From Pseudomonas sp. RIT-PI-S (lineage in GTDB: Bacteria; Pseudomonadota; Gammaproteobacteria; Pseudomonadales; Pseudomonadaceae), in assembly GCF_025642975.1 (NCBI RefSeq), contig NZ_JANZKJ010000003.1, positions 305,507 through 369,506 on the forward strand: a stretch of DNA of 64,000 nt, in the 5' to 3' direction. Made by a program: the position numbers and the translations under genes. Below, piece after piece: positions 8,471 to 15,879 of the stretch (positions within the stretch are counted from its first letter, which is position 1; the number at the start of each line of letters is the position of its first letter). Under the pieces are notes generated by a model. The model saw nothing but the letters and a program-made list of their open reading frames with translations, was not told the origin of the DNA and did not search any database.

Positions 8471-8992
8471 ATGAACAACGCGCTTCGCTGTATGTTGGTT
8501 ACTGGAATGTTTGGGTTAGTTGGAGGATGTGCTCAACAGCGATATGAGCCCACGGTGGCACCTAGGCCTGCACCTGCCGAGCGATGGACGTTTACCCCAG
8601 TTGAAGCCAAGTATCTCGATACCCAGTCCCCCGCTCGAAACTTTCAGTACGTTCTTGAGCAAACCGCTAGGCAATGTCGCCCACAAGCTGATATGGGTTA
8701 CATTCTCTATAACCAATTGCGAGGCTATGGGTCCAGTAAGCGACCTGACGATAATGCCCAAGCGCTGGCTGACTGTCAGGCATATGCCACCCGCCAAGGT
8801 GATGCGGCCATTGCACGCTTAATGCAAAGCAAGGTATCCGCTAAAACCATGGAGTTGAGCAAAGACCTATATTCAAAGTGGTCCGTTTACGTGAGTGGCA
8901 TGACGATCTACGCTCCCAAAGATAGCTTCGCTCAGGATCAGTACGAAACGAGCAGTCGTGCCCTGCTGGCGGAAGACAAGTTCGCAAAATAA
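8471..8992 (+). CDS. Putative lipoprotein, function unknown
   Basis: A 173-aa protein starting MNNALRCMLVTGMFGLVGGC, a signal peptide with a GLVGGC lipobox. Just after the lipidated Cys comes a Pro-rich linker. The mature domain contains two Cys (RQCRPQ, ADCQAYA) and no family I recognise. An in-frame ATG at 8453 would add six residues; the 8471 start has AGGA close by. It is 66 nt after the preceding lipoprotein gene, same strand. The pair could be surface or envelope cargo of the island. Confidence 0.7.
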   Translation: MNNALRCMLVTGMFGLVGGCAQQRYEPTVAPRPAPAERWTFTPVEAKYLDTQSPARNFQYVLEQTARQCRPQADMGYILYNQLRGYGSSKRPDDNAQALADCQAYATRQGDAAIARLMQSKVSAKTMELSKDLYSKWSVYVSGMTIYAPKDSFAQDQYETSSRALLAEDKFAK

Positions 8993-9126
8993 GGCATACG
9001 CGATACACCTGAGCGTTTATTAAATTCTCTCGTCGATGTGGAACGAGAATTGTCCTCACACGCGGCCACGAAACTAGCTGGTTCTGGCAGCATGCCCTTT
9101 CAAGGGAAGGCGATGACCCGCTTCAG

Positions 9127-9690
9127 CTATGAAAGCTGGCCTCGTACAAAATCGCCGAAGCCGCCCTTTGTCCAGAAAGAAATATCGATAATTCTCCCGG
9201 CCCGCTTAAAGTCCTTCACATTTCGAGTAACTAAAGGAAAAGCCATCGACCACTCTCCATAATCTACATCTGTCTGATTCTGAAGTAGGCCGGTTGGACG
9301 TAAGCTTTCTCCGGTTTCGCCACCTACTTTCTTATGCCGGGTAGGATCCTCTATAAAATCCCGCCCTTCCACCGATGTGAGGAAACCTCCCCCAAGTACG
9401 GTACCGTCTGACTGTAGGTCCCCAAGACCGCCGCCCCCTTGCCGTGCTTCTCCGTCTGACAAGCGAAACCATTCAACTGGTCTGGAGGCAAGGCGTTCAA
9501 GTTGCTCTCTTGCATATATTCCGGTCGCTACCGCTTCTGCCCTCGCATGATCGGGGGACGGGACCTCAATAATCCCAAGATCGCTAACCCGGAAATCCAG
9601 GTCTGAACCGGCTTCCACTAACAGGTCGCAGCCCTTTTTCCGCAGTATGTCCCAAACGTTATTGTCAAGTAAGACAATCTGTTTTACCAC
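9127..9690 (-). CDS. PIN-like domain protein, possible toxin
   Basis: A 187-aa protein. The opening strand IVLLDNNVWDIL carries the first acidic residue typical of PIN ribonucleases, and a late LVTRNVKDFKRAG matches the TRNxxDF motif that ends PIN domains. The middle contains a Gly-rich insert (RQGGGGLGD) unusual for VapC-type toxins. The start is GTG at 9690, with AAGGAGG 5 nt upstream, rather than the ATG at 9711. No adjacent antitoxin-like gene was identified, so it may be a stand-alone PIN protein. Nuclease activity is inferred only. Confidence 0.6.
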   Translation of the reverse strand: MVKQIVLLDNNVWDILRKKGCDLLVEAGSDLDFRVSDLGIIEVPSPDHARAEAVATGIYAREQLERLASRPVEWFRLSDGEARQGGGGLGDLQSDGTVLGGGFLTSVEGRDFIEDPTRHKKVGGETGESLRPTGLLQNQTDVDYGEWSMAFPLVTRNVKDFKRAGRIIDISFWTKGGFGDFVRGQLS

Positions 9691-10009
9691 GGTAACCTCC
9701 TTCGACACCAATGCTATTAGCAGCAGCCATCAGTGTGGACTAAGATTTCGAATTTTGCTGCGACGGCCATGAAAAAAAAACTTGGCTGGTAGCGGCTACC
9801 TTAGATCTCAATGAAATGGCAGGGCAGGACGGTAAATAAACGACGCAGTGGGATCAACGGCTTAACCCTGCTACCGCAATTCTCCTAAATTCAGGGGGTG
9901 AGTAAGTGCAGGGCTATGCGACGCCGTGAACCGTCGCCGTCATAAATAAGTTATTGAATAGATAGATAATTAGTAACCAAGGGAAGATCTTTATAAGGAA
10001 TCGGCTCAG
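9691..10009. other. Intergenic region between island genes
   Basis: About 320 nt without a gene. It includes a run of nine A residues near 9772-9780 and a weak hairpin GCGACG/CGTCGC at 9918-9937 without a T-tract. It must hold the promoter of the PIN-like gene and the 3' end of the next one. Confidence 0.5.
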
Positions 10010-10456
10010 TCATTCACTAGAAGAGCTATGCCGTTGTCGCTTTTTGGTGTACAAGCGAAACTCTTCCATAGTGAGCTGTGGCAGTCCACCTATCCGTTGA
10101 AAGGCGTTATGCCATTTCAGTTCCTGCTCTTCCGGAGTGCCTTTATACTTAAGAATCATTGCTTCGAGATCAAGACTGGCAGGCCAGTACTCCTTCCTGT
10201 TTTGGCTATATCCCCGGTCAATACACCCGGTCTCGCCTGAAACGTCTACCGAAGCAGTACGGCACCTGACAAGTCCCTCGTCTGCTAGGCCTTTCAATGT
10301 TCGGGTAAGGTTAGCTATGTCGAACCAACCATACTCAAGGTCCTCAGCGAGAATGCGTTGTACCCTCGCGGCTGAGTGTGGTGGATACAAGTTTTCAAAG
10401 CTGTCAATAAATGCGAGGGCCTGGAGGACCCTCGTCTTGTTTTGTGTCATTCTCAT
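10010..10456 (-). CDS. Unrecognised island protein, possibly winged helix
   Basis: A 148-aa protein; the ATG at 10456 is chosen because GAAGG lies 7 nt upstream. The N-terminal half (helix, then VQRILAEDLEYGWFDIANLT, then LADEGLVRC) looks like a winged helix-turn-helix with a following beta-wing, which is an impression from residue pattern only. The second half is charged, with no motif I know. It may belong to the same transcription unit as the gene that ends 87 nt upstream of it at 10544. Confidence 0.55.
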   Translation of the reverse strand: MRMTQNKTRVLQALAFIDSFENLYPPHSAARVQRILAEDLEYGWFDIANLTRTLKGLADEGLVRCRTASVDVSGETGCIDRGYSQNRKEYWPASLDLEAMILKYKGTPEEQELKWHNAFQRIGGLPQLTMEEFRLYTKKRQRHSSSSE

Positions 10457-10543
10457 GAAACTACCTTCAATGGGCGGCACAGGTGCTGCGTCTTTATTGA
10501 CAACTAGCGTGCGCCATACCCCTATACTTGTCGAAATGCATTG

Positions 10544-12085
10544 CTACGCTGCCAACGTTATGGCAGGTTCGTAAGCTACGGGAGGAAACTCCAGATACGA
10601 TGGGTACCGTTTGAACGGTGCACCAAGTCTGTAGTAGATTTGTGTTTTGTAGAGCTGGCGTGCTTTCTGCACCGCCGCTTCAAGGTTGAATAGCAGGTCG
10701 GCACGAGCAACGAATAACTGCTCCTCGGTGCACATGTGGAGGTCCAGCATGGCCTGCCAAGATTTTTCTACCGATGCGTACAGGCTGTCTATATAAGCAA
10801 GCCAATTTGAACCGCAGGCTTTCCAGCTGTACTGATCCGGCGCCAGAACGGACGGTATCATGTTCAAGCTCGTCAGGCGCTTCAGTAACCTGTTCCGCAC
10901 GTAGCCATGATCAATGTCGTTTCCTTGAAGCGCGTCTTGGGCAGATGGAATTACCCCCGGTTTCAACGCCTTGCCTTTACGGTCGAACTCGCCGTGTAAC
11001 AGCGACTCTAGATCGGGATCGCGTACGCTGGCCGGGGTGTTCCACGGCCGTTCATGGTGCAAGTACTGTAGCGGCGACCACGTAACATTGGAGAAACTGA
11101 AGCGGTTACGGGCCGTGCCTTGCGAATTGCGAATCTGGGCAAGATAGAGACCGAGCACTCGCACCACTGACAGCATGAACCGGCAGTTTTCCTTGTGCTT
11201 GCCGTCTGGAAGGACATCGGAGAAACGGGCAAGCTCGTCATGAAGCACCCCCAATAGGGAATCTGGCGGACAATTGGGGAGGAGAAAGTCCTTTTTACTG
11301 GTACGTCCTCGCTGAATCATGTCCAGAGATTCCAGCTGCTCAAGCTTCAAGGATTGTAGCTCTGCCAGCGTATAGCGGCGCTCCAACGGCTCGTATCGAT
11401 CCTCCCCCTGATGCTTGAATACGGACCTGGCAAGGCGTAGGCGTGCTGTCCGTTGAGGGATCCTGTCTAACTCTACAAGGTATGCATCAAATTCTTTGCC
11501 AAGGAAGTCAGCAATCTTCTGCAAGACCTCGCCCCGTGTCATGTTGTCAGTGATGTTCCACTTGCGTTTACGGTCCGATACGGGAACCGAAGCGCCAGCC
11601 CATTGGCTAACTGGCTTGTCACTTTGCTTCTGGTTGAGCGTCGCAACACCGGTAAATAGGTTTTCAGGTGTGGTCAGGCCTATGCTGCCATCGCGGCCTA
11701 CAAGGGGCTGAACGTGGCAAAGGCTAAACTCGTCCTTGCCATGCCCTTTGTTCACCCAGCCGAATCGCTTCTTGGTGTAGGTGTATTGGGCATCCAAGAG
11801 ATGGAGAACCTGGGCATCAACACCTCGGAATGTCTGCACCGTTCCAGCCCGAATGGCCTGGTCAATCAACCATCCTCCGAAAGCACTTTCATTCTGTCGT
11901 TCTTTGCGGCGCTCGACCATCCTTTGCTTAGCGGTAAGTTTGGGCGCTTTCTTCTGGCGCTCCACTGCCTTGGCACAAGCGGGACTGCACGTCTGTCGTC
12001 CGCCTGGTCTACGTTGGAACATGGTGTCGCATTTAACGCATGGGTACTCAGATTGCACGTTCTTGCTTGGTGTTGCTGTGGTCAT
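10544..12085 (-). CDS. Zinc-finger protein with HNH-like segment, function unknown
   Basis: A 513-aa protein. The N-terminus has Cys16, Cys19, Cys33 and Cys37 (CVKC...CSPAC), a C2-type zinc knuckle. A basic helix follows (AKQRMVERRKERQNE). At about 120-152, LCHVQPLVGRDGS then TPENLF and TLNQK resembles the His and Asn positions of an HNH nuclease fold, though the first His of a full motif is not evident. The rest is unrecognised. The start at 12085 has GAGG 6 nt upstream. The gene overlaps the 60-aa gene before it by 38 nt, implying translational coupling. Confidence 0.62.
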   Translation of the reverse strand: MTTATPSKNVQSEYPCVKCDTMFQRRPGGRQTCSPACAKAVERQKKAPKLTAKQRMVERRKERQNESAFGGWLIDQAIRAGTVQTFRGVDAQVLHLLDAQYTYTKKRFGWVNKGHGKDEFSLCHVQPLVGRDGSIGLTTPENLFTGVATLNQKQSDKPVSQWAGASVPVSDRKRKWNITDNMTRGEVLQKIADFLGKEFDAYLVELDRIPQRTARLRLARSVFKHQGEDRYEPLERRYTLAELQSLKLEQLESLDMIQRGRTSKKDFLLPNCPPDSLLGVLHDELARFSDVLPDGKHKENCRFMLSVVRVLGLYLAQIRNSQGTARNRFSFSNVTWSPLQYLHHERPWNTPASVRDPDLESLLHGEFDRKGKALKPGVIPSAQDALQGNDIDHGYVRNRLLKRLTSLNMIPSVLAPDQYSWKACGSNWLAYIDSLYASVEKSWQAMLDLHMCTEEQLFVARADLLFNLEAAVQKARQLYKTQIYYRLGAPFKRYPSYLEFPPVAYEPAITLAA

Positions 12086-12230
12086 GCACATCCTCGGAAA
12101 TTGGGATCGGTTGTTGCGGTAGTGCTTCGGCTAGAAGCAGATTAATCATGTGAGTGGGACTTTCCACGCCACGCCACGACATGATTCGTAGCAGGCGAGA
12201 CATAGATGTTGCGTTCAGGGTTATTCGCAT
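12048..12230 (-). CDS. Small protein, possible ribbon-helix-helix regulator
   Basis: A 60-aa frame whose ATG at 12230 has AAGGAG 7 nt upstream. It begins MRITLNATSMSRLLRIMSW and continues with SPTHMINLLLAEAL, a strand followed by helices of about the size of a ribbon-helix-helix DNA-binding domain; this is a pattern impression, not a match. Its 3' end overlaps the downstream 513-aa gene by 38 nt. A promoter and a palindrome lie about 200 nt upstream. Confidence 0.5.
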   Translation of the reverse strand: MRITLNATSMSRLLRIMSWRGVESPTHMINLLLAEALPQQPIPISEDVHDHSNTKQERAI

Positions 12231-12425
12231 CGAGTTGTCTCCTTCGATGGCGGAATTGGTAGATTGAATCCAGCGGAGGCCGCGTGGCAGTAGGGCTAGA
12301 GCCGGAAATGACGACAAATCCGTACCTACCCTCACCGAAATTTGTTTTTCTAGAGACAGCACGAAACCGACGAACCCAGCGGCCTTGTTGGCTTGGTTGT
12401 CGGTCTGGGAGCTTGCTGGTGATAG

Positions 12426-12440
12426 CCCTGAAGCTCAGGG
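12426..12440. promoter_or_regulatory. Palindrome just downstream of an island promoter
   Basis: CCCTGA-AGC-TCAGGG, perfect 6-bp arms. It lies where transcription from the 12448-12475 promoter would begin, so it could be an operator or a 5' hairpin of the transcript. Confidence 0.45.
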
Positions 12441-12447
12441 AGAGTTC

Positions 12448-12475
12448 ACAATACTAAACTTTTTTCATTCGTCAA
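12448..12475 (-). promoter_or_regulatory. Sigma-70-like promoter for the 60-aa/513-aa genes
   Basis: On the minus strand TTGACG (12470-12475), a 16-nt spacer, and TATTGT (12448-12453). The -35 box is close to consensus and the surrounding sequence is AT-rich. Confidence 0.5.
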
Positions 12476-12545
12476 GCCCCCTTGGAAAACTTTATCCTTT
12501 ATGAAGCGGGATGCGTTTATCACCGCTTTAGAGAAGGCTTATTGG

Positions 12546-13685
12546 CTAGGGTATCAGGGCCTTGAGTGCATCTTGGGTGGTACTGTCGTTTTTGCCTTGG
12601 AAAGGTCGCGTCGACGCCAGATGGAACTCTCCATCCACAATTGGACTAAATACATCTCCGGTGATGTTTATCGCAAACTCAGAAAGTTGATTGCCAAACT
12701 TTCCAATAGCAACCCCGTGAACTGAGCTTGCTCCGGCCGCTTTCAAAAAGGCGGCTGCAACCCCGAAAGAAAGCCCATAAGTCGTGCAATCATCTATGAC
12801 CACGACGTTTCGCCCCTTAATCTTTCCTTTATAAAAGGGATTAAGATGCAGGGTCATGATTTGGTCAGTTGCGTCATTGCGATCTATGCCCTTCGCAGTT
12901 GAACGTTTAACTGATGGGGAGTGTCGAATGAATAGGGGCTCCCCATCCGTTGCGTAACGAACCAAAGATGTCGTAGTTCTAAGTCGACGAGTGAATTCGG
13001 TTAGAACCTCAGGTGACTTACTCACATTACTAGAAGAGGGGTAAACTCCCCAAAGCAGATTGGCGGTCTGATCTATGTTACTAAGCAACATGGATCTAGC
13101 TATAATAGCCAATAGTGCTGCAAGCCGTGCACCACCTCCTTTGGCAGTTGCTGTCAGCTTTCTAGCGAATTCTTGCTGACTAATATTTTTACCGTATGTA
13201 GAAAGATCGACCAAGGCCCGTACAGAATAGTTCGCTCCATGGCCTTCAAACCACCATTGCCCTTGCCAACCAGCCGTCAAATTTACTAAATCTTCCAGCT
13301 CCCCAGGAGAGGCTATCAGTAGCCCAAGATCGCGAACTCTTACTTCCCTTGACCATGCAGCAGGCACCAAAACCGCACGGCCGTTCTTAGCCATTGCTAT
13401 GTCATCGGCTTTAACTGCCAGCACCAATATGTCATGCGGACTTATTTTCTTTAACTTCGCTATCTCGCTGATTATCTTACCGTTCTGGCGTACCGCTATT
13501 TCGAAAAACTTAACTCTCTTCTGCTGCCCGAAATGATAGTCAAACCAAGACGGCTTAGCATGATTTGAGATAACAGCCACCAGATTGTCTGCCTGATTGG
13601 CAATCCGAATCATAGCCTGAATCAGACCAACGTCAAGCTGACCATTACTCATTAAACCATCGGGTGAGATCGCTAAGATAAGCAT
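12546..13685 (-). CDS. HAD-like / phosphoribosyltransferase two-domain protein
   Basis: A 379-aa protein. Residues 294-306 (VVVIDDCTTYGLS) are a PRPP-binding loop of type I phosphoribosyltransferases, followed by a helix and strand as expected. Residues ~1-110 resemble a HAD fold: SPDG near 7-10 in place of the usual DxDG, and VISN near 38-41; the nucleophile Asp seems absent, so phosphatase activity is doubtful. It starts 18 nt after the DprA-like gene and is surely its operon partner. Family knowledge: PRTase and HAD domains recur in Ter-linked biosynthetic operons proposed to make a nucleoside-like metabolite. Exact function unknown. Confidence 0.72.
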   Translation of the reverse strand: MLILAISPDGLMSNGQLDVGLIQAMIRIANQADNLVAVISNHAKPSWFDYHFGQQKRVKFFEIAVRQNGKIISEIAKLKKISPHDILVLAVKADDIAMAKNGRAVLVPAAWSREVRVRDLGLLIASPGELEDLVNLTAGWQGQWWFEGHGANYSVRALVDLSTYGKNISQQEFARKLTATAKGGGARLAALLAIIARSMLLSNIDQTANLLWGVYPSSSNVSKSPEVLTEFTRRLRTTTSLVRYATDGEPLFIRHSPSVKRSTAKGIDRNDATDQIMTLHLNPFYKGKIKGRNVVVIDDCTTYGLSFGVAAAFLKAAGASSVHGVAIGKFGNQLSEFAINITGDVFSPIVDGEFHLASTRPFQGKNDSTTQDALKALIP

Positions 13686-13703
13686 CCTTACTTACATCCG
13701 TAA

Positions 13704-14759
13704 TCAAATTAAAGAGAGCTGCCCAAAAGCGTCAGGATCGGTCTGCTTAACCGAGCCTTCGCCGCTCAAGTTTGAATTTTTGACCGATTCATTCTCAAGG
13801 CTTAAAGGGCTTGAAGAAGTCTTTTCAGCAACAGGAAAGTTCGGCAAAGCCAGCCTATCTTTCAAATAGTCTATTAAATCGCTGGTCCTTACAGGAACCT
13901 CATACACTTTTGCGTTATATTCTGCCCATGCATATGCTATCTCAGGCCTGCTAGCCTTAGTGCCAGGCAAACATAAGTTAACTATGGATTTTCCATATTT
14001 GAATGCAAATCTAACAGTGTGTGCAGTACCGCTTTTGATATCCCATTGGGTAGGGACTAACACATCACAAAGTGCGGCTTGCAGCCTGTTACGCCGAACG
14101 AAATTTTCGGCGCTATACGACTGGCTTGGTAAATACTCAGAAATTATCGTACCTCCCGCCCTCAGGATCTCGGTTCTCATTAGCTCCGAACCCTTTGGAT
14201 AATCCTGCAGGATGCCTGTTCCAAGTACGGCGATAGTGGGTAATTTATAGCGGATTGATTCCGCATGTGCGGCTTGATCTATGCCCACAGCTAAACCACT
14301 CACTGTGGAGCACGGTAAGCCCGCTAACGCGGCTAGAATGTATCTCGTTAAGAATAGACCATCATCACTCGGCTTTCTTGTGCCGACGATGGCAACAGAA
14401 GGTGTTTGCAGATTTTCCTGCGAGCCTTGGATAAAGATCCACTCCGGGGCATCGTGAATGCTCCGTAGCTTAGAAGGAAACTCTGGTTCGTCTTTGAAGA
14501 TGAGGCGAATTCCCTCACCTGTTAGTATTCTTGCTAAAGCCAGTCCGGCACTCCATAGTTCTTCCTGACCGCTATCACCTCGGTATCCAGCGGCGTCGAG
14601 ATGCTTTTGAATACCTAGTTCACTGGGCGCCCTTAGCACCTCCTTGAAACCGCGGCCTTCAGTTGCAATTTTGCGTAGCGACCAAAAACCTACGCCTTTC
14701 ACGAGACATAAGCCCAGAAAAGCCACTCGTTCGTTTCGCCAGAAATCCCTCAAATCCAT
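13704..14759 (-). CDS. DprA-like (SLOG/Rossmann) protein
   Basis: A 351-aa protein with the DprA/Smf core: VAIVGTRKPS (122-131), SGLAVGIDQAAH (154-165), TIAVLGTGI, TIISEY (204-209), NFVRRNRLQAAL (219-230) and SGTAHTV (243-249). Classical DprA loads RecA on incoming single-stranded DNA in transformation. This copy has an atypical N-terminal region, lacks an obvious C-terminal winged helix and ends in a Ser/Asn-rich tail, so it is a divergent paralogue. It leads a two-gene operon with the HAD-PRTase. The ATG at 14759 follows a GAGGCGGGGAT ribosome-binding region; two copies of GAAGCTGAGG lie upstream (14767-14788). Confidence 0.82.
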   Translation of the reverse strand: MDLRDFWRNERVAFLGLCLVKGVGFWSLRKIATEGRGFKEVLRAPSELGIQKHLDAAGYRGDSGQEELWSAGLALARILTGEGIRLIFKDEPEFPSKLRSIHDAPEWIFIQGSQENLQTPSVAIVGTRKPSDDGLFLTRYILAALAGLPCSTVSGLAVGIDQAAHAESIRYKLPTIAVLGTGILQDYPKGSELMRTEILRAGGTIISEYLPSQSYSAENFVRRNRLQAALCDVLVPTQWDIKSGTAHTVRFAFKYGKSIVNLCLPGTKASRPEIAYAWAEYNAKVYEVPVRTSDLIDYLKDRLALPNFPVAEKTSSSPLSLENESVKNSNLSGEGSVKQTDPDAFGQLSLI

Positions 14760-14839
14760 ATCCCCGCCTCAGCTTCCACCTCAGCTTCAGCCTTAACCAT
14801 ATGGCTATCCGAAAACCCATCGCGCAGGCTGGCCGGTAT

Positions 14840-14854
14840 GGAGGATGCCCGATG
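14840..14854 (+). promoter_or_regulatory. Ribosome-binding site and start codon in frame with the comM 3' fragment
   Basis: GGAGG at 14840-14844, a 7-nt spacer, and ATG at 14852, which is in frame with the comM 3' fragment. No stop codon intervenes, giving a potential 329-aa chimera of 45 island-encoded residues followed by the ComM AAA+ core. Whether a promoter precedes it is unclear. Confidence 0.6.
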
Positions 14855-14981
14855 AATCCTTTCCAAGCTACGGCCTCCCGAACCATGACATTTGCAAATG
14901 ATTGTAACGGGGTAAGGCGAGCACCACCACTTTCGACCCTAGAAGAATCTCACGGTCAAGACGGTATTGGTGTTTTCGCTT

Positions 14982-14988
14982 ACAACCT
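14982..14988 (+). repeat. Right attachment site core (attR)
   Basis: ACAACCT, identical to 4567-4573, in the codons Y-N-L that precede LFSGPPGTGKT of ComM. Sequence to the right is comM, to the left island. Confidence 0.8.
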
Positions 14989-15841
14989 CCTGTTCAGCGG
15001 CCCACCTGGTACGGGGAAAACCCTACTGGCCAGCCGCCTGCCAGGGCTGCTGCCGCCCTTGAGCGAGGCCGAAGCGTTGGAGGTCGCCGCCATCCATTCG
15101 GTGGCCAGCCATGTGCCCTTGACCAGTTGGCCGCAGCGGCCGTTTCGTCATCCGCATCATTCTGCGTCGAGCGCGGCCTTGGTCGGTGGTGGCGGGCGCC
15201 CGCAACCGGGAGAAATCACGCTTGCCCACCACGGAGTGCTGTTTCTCGACGAACTGCCTGAATTCGACCGCAAGGTGCTGGAAGTGCTGCGCGAGCCGCT
15301 GGAATCCGGGGAAATCGTGATTGCCCGCGCCAGGGACAAAATCCGCTTCCCGGCCCGTTTTCAGCTGGTCGCCGCGATGAACCCCTGCCCTTGTGGCTAC
15401 CTGGGCGACAGCACCGGGCGCTGCCGCTGCAGCACCGAACAGATCGACCGCTACCGCAACAAACTCTCCGGCCCCCTGTTGGACCGTATCGATCTGCATG
15501 TAACGGTCGCCCGGGAAACCACCACCCTCAACCCGGCAGGGCCCCGGGGCGACTCCACCCTCACGATAGCTACCCAGGTAGCACGGGCGAGGGAGCTACA
15601 ACTGGAGCGCCAGGGCTGCCCCAACGCCTTTCTCGACCTGAACGACTTGCGCACCCATTGCCTGTTGGCCAAAGCAGATGAGCTATGGCTGGAACAGGCT
15701 TGCGAACGGTTGACCTTATCGCTGCGCGCCGCACACCGCCTGCTGAAAGTGGCCCGAACGTTGGCAGACCTGGACGAGCAGGCGGGCATCGGGCGAGAAC
15801 ACCTGGCCGAAGCGCTGCAATATCGGCCAGCGGCAGGCTGA
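14982..15841 (+). pseudogene. comM: comM, 3' fragment (AAA+ and C-terminal domains)
   Basis: The last ~285 codons of ComM/YifB: NLLFSGPPGTGKTLLASRL (Walker A), HHGVLFLDELPEF (Walker B), a Cys-rich NPCPCGYLGD segment, sensor and arginine-finger region LSGPLLDRIDLHV, and the Mg_chelatase C-terminal domain ending EHLAEALQYR. The first half lies 10.4 kb away at 3933-4573. The open frame extends left into the island to at least 14663, and an island ribosome-binding site at 14840 could start a chimeric product. Without the N-terminal domain normal ComM activity in transformation is unlikely. Confidence 0.95.
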
Positions 15842-15879
15842 CGTCTGCGAGCCAGCCCCTGCTGCCGCACGCCTCCCCT

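Larger units (their letters stand above)
12231..12545. other. Intergenic region with promoter and palindrome
   Basis: About 315 nt between the 60-aa gene and the end of the HAD-PRTase gene. It contains a sigma-70-like minus-strand promoter (12448-12475) and a palindrome (12426-12440). If that promoter drives the 60-aa gene, the mRNA leader would be about 210 nt long. A frame opening with GTG at 12362 runs into the 60-aa gene but has no ribosome-binding site. Confidence 0.5.
4567..14988. mobile_element. Serine-recombinase genomic island integrated in comM
   Basis: About 10.4 kb separating two halves of comM. Both junctions carry ACAACCT (4567-4573 and 14982-14988), and joining the halves at this heptamer restores an intact 497-codon reading frame. 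A large serine recombinase starts 45 nt inside the left junction, the usual position for an integrase. The cargo is visibly more AT-rich than the flanks, especially 12.4-14.8 kb. Contents: a second serine recombinase, an XRE regulator, two lipoproteins, a PIN-like protein, three unrecognised proteins and a DprA-like/PRTase pair. No conjugation or phage structural genes are seen, so it is not self-transmissible by itself. Confidence 0.92.

Noticed and set aside
12501..12725. 74-codon plus-strand frame
   Set aside because: Mostly antisense to the HAD-PRTase gene, no ribosome-binding site and no recognisable domain.
4594..14972. 8-bp terminal inverted repeat CACCAATA (4594-4601) / TATTGGTG (14965-14972)
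   Set aside because: The copies are 20 and 9 nt from their junctions, asymmetric and short; serine integrases do not use terminal inverted repeats, so probably chance.
4567..14988. Integrative conjugative element or prophage
   Set aside because: No relaxase, type IV secretion, capsid, terminase or lysis genes are present; the element is better called a genomic island.
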